Shown: in pieces, positions 8,923 through 16,456 of the stretch
How the letters are laid out: each line of letters opens with the position of its first letter
How positions within the stretch are numbered: the stretch's first letter is position 1
From: SVEL01 sp045126215
GTDB taxonomy: Bacteria > Bacillota > Clostridia > Lachnospirales > Lachnospiraceae
Reading direction: 5' to 3'
Assembly: GCA_045126215.1 (NCBI GenBank)
Contig: JBGVOD010000011.1
Span: forward strand, 24,690-88,689
DNA: 64,000 bases
The notes under the pieces: generated by a model
The model's input: the letters and a program-made list of their open reading frames with translations, nothing else
Database searches by the model: none
Told to the model about the DNA's origin: nothing
Program-made: the position numbers and the translations under genes

Positions 8923-9549
8923 CTACTGTATATATTTCTTAAATCCATTTCTCTGGTCTAAATATCCCTCAACAGTTCCAACATATAATACTTTTTTATC
9001 AGGCATATCGTAAAAGTCCTTTGGTGTAAGTAATGAAAAATGTTTATCAAACTTTCTAACACCATAGTCTTCCAATGTTCTTCCAACAAACTGTGAACAG
9101 GCATATCTTCTCTTCTGATGAAAAGGTTTATTTAAAACAAGAAACGGAAGTCCTAATATTGTGTAGTGATATCTCTTCGCATTTTTCTTGTAGTAGTTTA
9201 TTCTTCCCCAAATAAGTTCCTTTTGTGTCTTTGTACATTCAATCTCTGAAACCATACATAACGCCTTTGGAAATTTCTCTATTACCTCTTCCATCTTTTC
9301 CTGTTCAAAGCCTGAAAGAATCGGAACCTTAGGGTTTCTTCTGCCAAAGCTGAAACTTTCCTTTAGGTCTATGTCCATCCCCAGCACAATGTGAATATAT
9401 TTAAACCTTGTAAACCATCTAATCAATGTGGCAAATATTCCCGGTGTTGAAATAAGTACCAAATACAATTTCTCAGTTTTTGGCTCATTCACATCATATT
9501 CTATTTCAGATATATGCTTAATTGCTTTTTTCTGCTCTTTTATTCCCAT
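8923..9549 (-). CDS. Papain-like (YiiX/NlpC-P60 permuted) protein
   Basis: A 208-residue protein without signal peptide. Two catalytic-type motifs fit the permuted NlpC/P60 (YiiX-like) amidase fold: FKYIHIVLGMD, with a histidine at about residue 52, and RRYACSQFVGRTLEDYG, with a cysteine at about 151. In this fold the histidine comes before the cysteine, as here. Such enzymes cleave amide or thioester bonds in peptides or lipids, and the substrate here is unknown. RBS AGAGGG precedes the ATG. It is the first gene of a likely operon with the CapA-like lipoprotein and the peptide importer. The fold call is moderately confident; the function is inferred. Confidence 0.65.
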   Translation of the reverse strand: MGIKEQKKAIKHISEIEYDVNEPKTEKLYLVLISTPGIFATLIRWFTRFKYIHIVLGMDIDLKESFSFGRRNPKVPILSGFEQEKMEEVIEKFPKALCMVSEIECTKTQKELIWGRINYYKKNAKRYHYTILGLPFLVLNKPFHQKRRYACSQFVGRTLEDYGVRKFDKHFSLLTPKDFYDMPDKKVLYVGTVEGYLDQRNGFKKYIQ

Positions 9550-9859
9550 TTTACCCTCTTTATATAGCTCCGACTTTATTCCAATACTCTTTTCAGTCTT
9601 AATATTGGATTTGCGATATCATATTATTAATGTATTTAGAACATTTTAATATGTAAAAAAGAAAATAGCAAGGGGATTATTTCAACTTTACTTTTTACTC
9701 TATTAATTATATGTGTATATTAAGAATATTATGGTATAATATGATGTTGTGGTCAAAAGGTATTTTGCCCTATGATACTTACGAATTGCTCCACACCTTG
9801 TATGTTCAAAGTGTCAACAGTGTTCTAGGTCAAATCAAAAATTATAGCGAGGAATATAT
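9550..9859. other. Divergent intergenic region between NlpC-like and CYTH genes
   Basis: This stretch holds no gene. It contains the extended -10 promoter of the CYTH gene (9732-9740) and, in its leader, the sequence GGTCAAAAGGTATTTTGCCC (9751-9770). That sequence resembles the core of the dispersed CAAAAG palindromes. I found no convincing promoter for the minus-strand NlpC-like gene. Confidence 0.5.
9732..9740 (+). promoter_or_regulatory. Extended -10 promoter of the CYTH gene
   Basis: TGGTATAAT is a perfect extended -10 element (TG-N-TATAAT). No good -35 box is needed or seen. The leader to the start codon would be about 110 bases. Confidence 0.55.
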
Positions 9860-10321
9860 ATGGAAAACAAGGAAATAGAACGTAAATATTTAGTTTCAGA
9901 GGATAATCTTCCAAAAGATTTAGAAACATATCCTTTTCATATCATTGAACAGGCATACTTAAACACAGAACCAGTCATACGTATTAGAAAAAGTGATGAT
10001 TCCTACTATCTGACATATAAATCAAAAGGACTTATGGAGCGTACAGAGTATAATCTTCCCCTTAACGAAGAAAGTTATTCCCACCTTTTGTCAAAAGCTG
10101 ATGGAAATATCATTTCAAAGAAAAGATATTTGATTCCATATGAGGGATTTACTATTGAACTTGATATTTTCTTTGGAAAATTTGAAGGATTAATTTTAGC
10201 TGAAGTTGAATTTGAAAACAAGAGTGCAGCCAATGATTTTACACCACCTTCCTGGTTTGGTACCGATGTAACCTTTAGTAGTGAATATCATAACAGCACT
10301 CTGTCTAAGAAAAAATTTTAA
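9860..10321 (+). CDS. CYTH domain protein (triphosphate tunnel metalloenzyme)
   Basis: A 153-residue stand-alone CYTH domain. The diagnostic ExExK motif is present at the N-terminus (NKEIERKYL), followed by alternating charged strands of the tunnel fold (VIRIRKS, YYLTYKSKG, ISKKRYLIPY, IELDIFFGKFEGLILAEVEFEN). Enzymes of this fold hydrolyse inorganic triphosphate or act on other triphosphates with a divalent metal. Bacterial single-domain members of this size are usually triphosphatases of uncertain physiological role. The RBS is GAGGA eight bases before the ATG. The gene is monocistronic and converges on the HD-GYP gene with five bases between the stop codons. Confidence 0.9.
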   Translation: MENKEIERKYLVSEDNLPKDLETYPFHIIEQAYLNTEPVIRIRKSDDSYYLTYKSKGLMERTEYNLPLNEESYSHLLSKADGNIISKKRYLIPYEGFTIELDIFFGKFEGLILAEVEFENKSAANDFTPPSWFGTDVTFSSEYHNSTLSKKKF

Positions 10322-10326
10322 AATAT

Positions 10327-11439
10327 TTATTTTAAAGCAGTAATTTTGATGTTTTTTTCTTTTGATAAATCTACATATGCTCCACCTACAAGTATTACAG
10401 GTTTGCCAAGCTTATCCTTGTTTATCATAATGATTTTGCCGTCCATATCATCATTTACAACTACTTCATTATTGATATATGAATCTGCAATTCTTTCAAG
10501 AACTTTTCTAAGAACTATCGGATCATATGCTTCCTGATTTTCTTCGAAGATGGAAATTACATCATACGGACACATTCCTTTTCTATATACACGATTTGAT
10601 GTCATTGCATCATATACATCTGCAATAGAAATAATTTTTGCAAAAGGATGAATATCTTTATATTCAAGATTATATGGGTATCCTTTTCCATCACATTTCT
10701 CGTGATGCTGTAGTGCACAAAGTTTGATTCTTTCATCAATATTCTGATTTTTCAAAATATTGTATCCATGTATCGGATGTGTCTGTACCAATGCGTATTC
10801 TGTAGGAGTAAGTCTTCCTGGCTTTGTAATAACTTCCACTGGTATCATTACCTTTCCAATATCATGGAGCAAGCCTCCAAGAGACACTATATCTACCTCT
10901 TCATCTGAATATCCCATCCATATTGCAATAATTCTACCCATTAATGCAACATTCACACAATGAACATATGTCAAATCATCATATCCCTCAATGCAACGTA
11001 CCATATCAAATAAGCTGACATCTGGCTTAAACTCATGTGTAATCTTCTTGATATCAGACAACAATGCATCTACATCTACAGGCGCATTCCTATAAATAAC
11101 ATCATTTATTGATTCCTGCACTCTGACAACCGAACTATTGAAAATCGACTCAAACTTTTTAAACTCTTCTGTCTTTTTAATCTTCTTATAGTATGCATCT
11201 TCTTCGTATTCATCGTCTTCATCTTCATCAAATATCATTCGTTCAAGATCATCCTGAGCATACGATATCTTTTCCTTGTCTTCTACAAAGAAATCAAAAA
11301 TAGAATAATATTTTAACTTTTCAATTATGTCTTTATCTAAAACTGTACCTCTTTTGATAACGAGATGACCACCATCTGTGTAAATATCGCTACCAACAAC
11401 ATCGCCAATTTTAGCTTTTATTGTTAATACTCTTCTCAT
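10327..11439 (-). CDS. HD-GYP domain protein (probable c-di-GMP phosphodiesterase)
   Basis: A 370-residue cytoplasmic protein. After an N-terminal segment of about 140 residues with a very acidic stretch (FDEDEDDEYEEDAYY) comes an HD-GYP domain: HDIGKV for the metal-binding HD pair, then HHEKCDGKGYP in place of the usual HHERxDGxGYP, then DVYDAMTSNRVYRK. The metal ligands and the GYP triad are retained; only the R-to-K change is unusual. Members hydrolyse c-di-GMP to pGpG or GMP. The short C-terminal tail after residue 330 resembles a small beta domain. Two GGDEF proteins in the window may act on the same messenger. The start has AGGATG upstream. Confidence 0.9.
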   Translation of the reverse strand: MRRVLTIKAKIGDVVGSDIYTDGGHLVIKRGTVLDKDIIEKLKYYSIFDFFVEDKEKISYAQDDLERMIFDEDEDDEYEEDAYYKKIKKTEEFKKFESIFNSSVVRVQESINDVIYRNAPVDVDALLSDIKKITHEFKPDVSLFDMVRCIEGYDDLTYVHCVNVALMGRIIAIWMGYSDEEVDIVSLGGLLHDIGKVMIPVEVITKPGRLTPTEYALVQTHPIHGYNILKNQNIDERIKLCALQHHEKCDGKGYPYNLEYKDIHPFAKIISIADVYDAMTSNRVYRKGMCPYDVISIFEENQEAYDPIVLRKVLERIADSYINNEVVVNDDMDGKIIMINKDKLGKPVILVGGAYVDLSKEKNIKITALK

Positions 11440-11522
11440 ACTATCATCCTAACCTATGACACTACTGTAATATACTTATATTATATATTTCAATGTATTG
11501 ATAGTCAAACAGAATTTGCTAT

Positions 11523-12953
11523 TTATTCATCTGTCGTTTTTACATTTTCTTCAAAGAACAAAGCTGCTTCTATATCTTTATTTCTATCATCTATATCAAT
11601 TTCTCTTTCGTCTTCACTTTTATAGAACTCTGAAAGTTCCTTTTCCGAAAGTTCATTGTATTCTTCTTCATTAAGAATTTCTGAATCTTTTTTCTTTTTT
11701 CTTTTTTTCTTTGACTTAAGTTTTTCTTCTCCTATAGGTTTATACTTTGCAAGCTCAGCATGGAGATTTGCAGAATATTCCTGATATTCATCATCCATCT
11801 TCTTTGTAAACCAGCTAGAACAAAGCTGTTTTATACATGATGCAACCGGAACTGCAATAAGCATACCAAACAGACCTGCCACATCACCACCAATAGATAT
11901 TGCAATAAGTGTAAAAGCTGCATTAAGTCCAACGATATCACCTACAATGTTTGGACACAAAATATTACAATCTATCTGCTGTACAATCATAAGTGCAACG
12001 ACCGACCATACGATTGACCACAAATCACCTGTAAACAACGCCATAATAGCAGCAAAAACAATACCTACAAATGGTCCAATATATGGAATAAGATTACATA
12101 CACCACAGATAATACCTATAACGAAAGCATAATCTACACCTACAATTGATAATGCAATTGTTGAAAGTACAAATACAAGGAATGCTTCTATAAGCTGACC
12201 ATGAATGTATTTAGAAAATGTATAATTAACAATATGTAATGCATGTCGTACTTTTTTTCCAACTTTTGACTTTCTAAAAAGAAGGAAAAATGCTTTATCC
12301 CATAAATTAAGGAAATATTCATAACTTATAAGAATATAAATACTAAGTACAAGGGATACCATGAATGAAAAAATATTAGAACCCATCGCTAATACAAAAT
12401 CTCCAACTCCACCCAGTATACCGGCGAATGAATCTGAAATCAATACAGCAAGGTCTTCTGCTTTATCTGCAATAAATTCTCCAAAAGGAAGATTCCATTT
12501 CTCAATAAGATGTGTAAGTGTATCAGCCGATAATGTATTATTTTCAAAATATTCATCTATAGATGTGATAATATTTGCAATTGTACTACTATTTGAAATC
12601 TGACCACCTATCATAAGATAAATACCAAAAAATATGCCAAAAAGTATTGCAAGTACAGCTATATATGCAGTAGCGACACTTATTCCTCTGCATAAGCTCT
12701 TTTTTTCTTTTAAATATTTCCTTTTTAGAAGCCACTTTTCCACCGCTTTCATAGGTCCAAAAAGCAAATATGCTATAACAAGCGCAACAAGTATCGGACT
12801 AAGAACCTCAAAAATATCTCCACAGAAAGCGCCTACTGAATCGAAAATATCAGGTGCATAATTCACAACTACTGTAAAAAGATATACAGCCATACAAGTA
12901 ACAGCTACATATATACAAAACTTCATATATCTCTTGTCTACTTTTATCTTCAT
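11523..12953 (-). CDS. AI-2E family transporter
   Basis: A 476-residue polytopic membrane protein of the AI-2E/PerM family (PF01594). It has paired N-terminal helices (residues about 10-65), a helix near 95-120, then a helix pair near 190-215 and the conserved C-terminal block of helices. Hallmarks are IHGQLIEAFLVFVLSTIALSIVGVDYA, LIPYIGPFVGIVFA and the closing GGDVAGLFGMLIAVPVA. The last 80 residues form a charged cytoplasmic tail (KSKKKRKKKKDSE, then acidic), which is longer than in most relatives. The family exports small molecules or sodium; the substrate here is unknown. AGAAGGATT precedes the start. The gene is divergent from the degenerate GGDEF gene. Confidence 0.88.
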   Translation of the reverse strand: MKIKVDKRYMKFCIYVAVTCMAVYLFTVVVNYAPDIFDSVGAFCGDIFEVLSPILVALVIAYLLFGPMKAVEKWLLKRKYLKEKKSLCRGISVATAYIAVLAILFGIFFGIYLMIGGQISNSSTIANIITSIDEYFENNTLSADTLTHLIEKWNLPFGEFIADKAEDLAVLISDSFAGILGGVGDFVLAMGSNIFSFMVSLVLSIYILISYEYFLNLWDKAFFLLFRKSKVGKKVRHALHIVNYTFSKYIHGQLIEAFLVFVLSTIALSIVGVDYAFVIGIICGVCNLIPYIGPFVGIVFAAIMALFTGDLWSIVWSVVALMIVQQIDCNILCPNIVGDIVGLNAAFTLIAISIGGDVAGLFGMLIAVPVASCIKQLCSSWFTKKMDDEYQEYSANLHAELAKYKPIGEEKLKSKKKRKKKKDSEILNEEEYNELSEKELSEFYKSEDEREIDIDDRNKDIEAALFFEENVKTTDE

Positions 12954-13166
12954 AATCCTTCTCCAATATTTTTAATTTAGTACAGAATACTTGTAGTTTT
13001 AGTCTTATCTGCGGTAATATTGTACCACAAAATTACTCTGTTTTCTAGTTTTCATCTATATATTTTCTTTAGTTTTCAATAGCTACCAACAGTTCTTCAT
13101 ATACTCTACATATTGTATTATAAATGTATTTTTATATAGAACATTTTTCCTATAGTTTTTCCAATA

Positions 13167-13188
13167 TTTCTACAATATCTTGTAGAAA
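13167..13188. promoter_or_regulatory. Perfect palindrome upstream of the degenerate GGDEF gene
   Basis: TTTCTACAA, loop TATC, TTGTAGAAA: nine-base arms with no mismatch. The palindrome covers about -51 to -30 relative to the predicted start of transcription, so it is placed like an operator. The regulator is unknown. Confidence 0.45.
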
Positions 13189-13202
13189 AAGATAGAATAA
13201 TC

Positions 13203-13211
13203 TGCTATAAT
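13203..13211 (+). promoter_or_regulatory. Extended -10 promoter of the degenerate GGDEF gene
   Basis: TGCTATAAT matches TG-N-TATAAT. A TTGTAG lies 20 bases upstream, so the -35 is weak and the extended -10 must carry the promoter. Confidence 0.55.
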
Positions 13212-13286
13212 TAGTGATGTGTCTTAATTAATTAAATTAACAACGACACACAATATGTTGTAAAGTTATTGATTTGGAGTATAACT

Positions 13287-14390
13287 ATGAAATATGCATT
13301 TCGTAACCTTCTAAGAAAAGGAAAAATATATAAGCTTACTTCACTAAATTTTAGACGATGTAATTTAGCCGCAGTATTTTTATCAGTATTTATACCTTTG
13401 ATTTTATTTATAAACATTGTTTTCTTTAATCAGACACTTATAAGACCAGAATACAATAAATACCTATTCGGCATTCTTATTACTTCCCTTGTATATCTTG
13501 TTGCATCATATAAGATTGAACATACAAGAAAATACATAAAGTTTATGCGCCCACTATATGAATCATATCTAATCATTGATTGTATTTTTATGGCAATGTT
13601 ATCCAACAGCTTTTTCAAAATTGAAGGAAGTTTATTCTATTTCTTCCTGGCAATGATTTTTTTTGCCATAGTTCCAGTCTTTGACTTATTCGAGCTAATT
13701 TCGGCCGAAGTTGCTGTTATCGCCTTTATGGTATACATTGTTAAATCAAACGATTTTCTTAATTCCCTTACAATGCAGGTTGTACTTTTTAACTTTGTAA
13801 GAATCGCTGTTACCATTTGGAAATATGGCATAACATATAAAAATCTCGAATTAAATCATCAGGTTTATCTGGCAAAAGAGACAAAAACAAATGATGAACT
13901 TACAGGTCTTTTAAACAAAAACGGTGTTTTCAGAAAACTTTCAAATATATGGAGTGTATCGCAGAAAAACAAAGTATCATCAGGTTTTTTAATTATTGGT
14001 ATTGATTATTTCAAGAAATATTTAGAAATATATGGCAGTGATGCAGCTGATAAAGCAATATTGCTTGTATCTTATGCAATAAAAGAAATTGTAAGAGAAA
14101 GAACTGATCTTATTGCAAGAGTTGACAGCAGGAAGTTTCTTGTTATATTAAACGATATCGAAAAGAAAGAATTAATTTACTTTTCAAAAGCCATCGAAAG
14201 AAAAATAAGTCAATTAAATATTGAACACTCAGGAAACAAATTTAGTAACAGACTATCTGTAACAATTGGATTATCATACTCAAAGAACAGCGCAAATACT
14301 GATTATATGAGTATTTTTGAAAAATGCAATGTTGACTTTACATCATCAAAAAATAAAAAGAAGGAAGAGACGTTTACAGTTTGTTCATAA
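13287..14390 (+). CDS. Membrane protein with degenerate GGDEF domain
   Basis: A 367-residue protein. The N-terminal half has about five to six transmembrane segments (residues 25-180). A GGDEF-type domain follows from about residue 200 (NDELTGLLNKNGVFRKL, then IIGIDYFKKYLEIYGSDAADKAI). The signature position reads ARVDSRKF instead of R-x-GGDEF, so residues 280-284 are DSRKF and the catalytic glycines and acidic residue are gone. The metal aspartate loop (GIDYFK) and fold framework remain. It should not make c-di-GMP; a GTP- or dinucleotide-sensing role is possible. The ATG at 13287 follows TTGGAG, and the earlier in-frame ATG at 13269 has no site. Confidence 0.85.
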   Translation: MKYAFRNLLRKGKIYKLTSLNFRRCNLAAVFLSVFIPLILFINIVFFNQTLIRPEYNKYLFGILITSLVYLVASYKIEHTRKYIKFMRPLYESYLIIDCIFMAMLSNSFFKIEGSLFYFFLAMIFFAIVPVFDLFELISAEVAVIAFMVYIVKSNDFLNSLTMQVVLFNFVRIAVTIWKYGITYKNLELNHQVYLAKETKTNDELTGLLNKNGVFRKLSNIWSVSQKNKVSSGFLIIGIDYFKKYLEIYGSDAADKAILLVSYAIKEIVRERTDLIARVDSRKFLVILNDIEKKELIYFSKAIERKISQLNIEHSGNKFSNRLSVTIGLSYSKNSANTDYMSIFEKCNVDFTSSKNKKKEETFTVCS

Positions 14391-14500
14391 AATATTAAAT
14401 AAGCTTTTACATTATAAACATTGTTTATTAATATACAAACTATATACTTAAAACATTGAAAGAGAAACAGCTCTTAGATAAATTTTTCATAATTTTTTAG

Positions 14501-14519
14501 GTTTGTGTAATACACAAAC
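14501..14519. repeat. Small perfect hairpin in intergenic region
   Basis: GTTTGTGT, AAT, ACACAAAC at 14501-14519. No T run follows on either strand, so it is not a standard terminator. It sits between the degenerate GGDEF gene and the strong bidirectional terminator. Confidence 0.35.
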
Positions 14520-14560
14520 TCCTCCCTTTTATTTATTATACAAAGTCAACCAAATAACCA

Positions 14561-14597
14561 AAACTAAAAAGGATGCTTTTCGCATCCTTTTTAGTTT
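14561..14597. terminator. Bidirectional terminator between convergent genes
   Basis: Perfect 16-base arms AAACTAAAAAGGATGC / GCATCCTTTTTAGTTT with a five-base loop. On both strands the GGATGC stem is followed by TTTTT, so it can end the GGDEF transcript (plus) and the HAD-GNAT transcript (minus). The stop codon of the minus-strand gene lies inside the hairpin. Confidence 0.9.
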
Positions 14598-15796
14598 GTT
14601 TTATATTCCAAAACAACATATCCTTTTTTATTTATACCTATACTTTTGTTTTCCTCTAGTCCTGCTTTTATTGCCAGGTTGTAAGAAGCAATATTTTCTT
14701 TATTGACCTCTGCAAATATGTCATCTACCTCCAGTTCGTTTATGGCATATTCTATGACTGCTTTCACAGCCTCATATGCATATCCTTTCCTTTGATAGTC
14801 TTTTCCTATCATATAGCCAAGTTCATGACTATATTTTGTTCCAATATCTGCTGTTTCCGATTCATGTCTGTATTCAATACCAACACGGCCAATTATCTCT
14901 CCTGTTTCTTTTAAAACTACAATCCACATACCATACATATAAAAATTATATACATTTTCAATATATTTTCTGGTATATTCTCTTTCTTCTTCAATGTTTT
15001 CAAACAGATTCGGCATATACTCTGTTATTTCCCTATCTTTATATAACTCATACATTCTTTCTACGTCATCTACACTTGCTTCTCTTAAAATCAGACGCTC
15101 TGTTTCAATAACAATGGCCGGTTCGCCAACAGCATGGCAATAAACCATATTAACAAACGTGAAATCAAGTCCCCTGAAATCTTCAAATAATGCCGAAGCT
15201 TTTGATAAATCCTGATTTCCTGAGTTTTTATTTATAAATCCTAAGCAAGGAAATCCACCATTATATGCCGCAAGAACACCATTTTTCGAATCTTCAATTA
15301 CAATACATTCTTTTGGTAAAACTCCCAGTTTTTTTGCTGTTTTAAGAAAAACAGCCGGATCAGGTTTCGATTTTCCCACTTCTTCACCACTTACCAGCAC
15401 TTCAAAGTAATCACTAATTCTAAGATTTTCTAAATTCTTTTTAATCCTTGGCATGGCTGATGATGACGCCACAGCCATCCTGATTCCTCTTTCCTTCATC
15501 TCTCTTACAAAACGGGTTACTCCTGGAACTTCAGGATAACCCGTTTTATCTGTAAGTTTTAAAAGTACTTCATTCGTTAAATCATTAAGATGTTCAACAG
15601 TTTCATCAAATAGTCCAAAATCATTTATAATAATATTCCACATATTATTAACCGTTCCACCAACGAACTGTTTATAATACTCGTAAGATATATCTATACC
15701 AAAATGAGTTTTCATAGTCTGTTTGTTTGCATAATAATGAACCATTTCACTATCTACAAGAACACCATCCATGTCAAAGATTATTGCCTTTAGCAT
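14591..15796 (-). CDS. HAD hydrolase - GNAT acetyltransferase fusion
   Basis: A 401-residue two-domain protein. Residues 1-215 are a HAD hydrolase of the beta-phosphoglucomutase type: DMDGVLVDS with the nucleophile aspartate, ASSSA (motif II), KPDP with the motif III lysine, and EDSKNG (motif IV). Residues about 225-400 are a RimJ/RimL-type N-acetyltransferase: ETERLILREASVDD, ELGYMIGKDYQRKGYAYEAVKA (acetyl-CoA loop) and NIASYNLAIKAGL. It should dephosphorylate or isomerise a small phosphorylated metabolite and acetylate an amine or protein N-terminus. The two halves are in one continuous frame. Its ATG overlaps the cyclophilin stop (ATGCTAA), so translation is coupled. Confidence 0.9.
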   Translation of the reverse strand: MLKAIIFDMDGVLVDSEMVHYYANKQTMKTHFGIDISYEYYKQFVGGTVNNMWNIIINDFGLFDETVEHLNDLTNEVLLKLTDKTGYPEVPGVTRFVREMKERGIRMAVASSSAMPRIKKNLENLRISDYFEVLVSGEEVGKSKPDPAVFLKTAKKLGVLPKECIVIEDSKNGVLAAYNGGFPCLGFINKNSGNQDLSKASALFEDFRGLDFTFVNMVYCHAVGEPAIVIETERLILREASVDDVERMYELYKDREITEYMPNLFENIEEEREYTRKYIENVYNFYMYGMWIVVLKETGEIIGRVGIEYRHESETADIGTKYSHELGYMIGKDYQRKGYAYEAVKAVIEYAINELEVDDIFAEVNKENIASYNLAIKAGLEENKSIGINKKGYVVLEYKTN

Positions 15797-16314
15797 GTCT
15801 CTGGTTCAGGATAGCTTTCTCCAAAAGTATCAACTGTTACTTTTACCATCTTCTGAACTTCAAGTGGTCTGTCACCATAATCTGTTGCACATTCAGCAAT
15901 TTTATTAACATTGTCCATTCCTTCAACTACTTTACCAAATGCAGCATACTGTCCATCAAGATGTGGAGCATCTTTATGCATAATAAAGAACTGTGAACCT
16001 GCTGAATCCGGATGCATTGCTCTTGCCATTGAAAGAACACCTGCCGTATGCTTTAGTTCATTCTTGAAACCATTATAATCAAATTCACCCTTGATATCAT
16101 AACCTGGTCCACCCATTCCTGTACCATCCGGACATCCTCCCTGAATCATAAAGCCCTTGATAACCCTATGAAAAATAAGACCATCATAAAAGCCATGATT
16201 GATAAGACTAATAAAATTATTTACAGTATTTGGCGCAATTTCAGGATAAAGCTCTGCTTTTATAATTGCTCCGTCGTTCATTTCAATTGTTACAATTGGA
16301 TTCTTTTCTGCCAT
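15790..16314 (-). CDS. Cyclophilin-type peptidyl-prolyl cis-trans isomerase
   Basis: A 174-residue cytoplasmic cyclophilin that catalyses prolyl isomerisation during protein folding. Visible family motifs are FHRVIKGFMIQGG with the catalytic arginine, AGSQFFI, and LDGQYAAFGKV. The position of the tryptophan that binds cyclosporin in human cyclophilin A is histidine here (APHLDG), as in many bacterial enzymes. The ATG at 16314 is chosen because GAGG lies seven bases before it; the upstream in-frame start would cover that site. It is the first gene of a two-gene unit with the HAD-GNAT protein. Confidence 0.93.
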   Translation of the reverse strand: MAEKNPIVTIEMNDGAIIKAELYPEIAPNTVNNFISLINHGFYDGLIFHRVIKGFMIQGGCPDGTGMGGPGYDIKGEFDYNGFKNELKHTAGVLSMARAMHPDSAGSQFFIMHKDAPHLDGQYAAFGKVVEGMDNVNKIAECATDYGDRPLEVQKMVKVTVDTFGESYPEPETC

Positions 16315-16456
16315 CTTTTTTCCTCTTTTCATAAAAAATTTATAATTAGAGTCTTTGACTCTTTATTATCTTTTTTAGGTATTTTCAATGATTATTAAAC
16401 TTCTTTTTTACTTATATTAGTATTAGCGATTCTTATAATCCTCTTCCATAAAACTC

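Larger units (their letters stand above)
12954..13286. other. Divergent intergenic region between AI-2E and GGDEF genes
   Basis: No gene. On the minus strand TGGTACAAT (13027-13019) is an extended -10 box that could serve the AI-2E gene. On the plus strand TGCTATAAT (13203-13211) serves the GGDEF gene, with a perfect 22-base palindrome just upstream (13167-13188). Confidence 0.5.
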
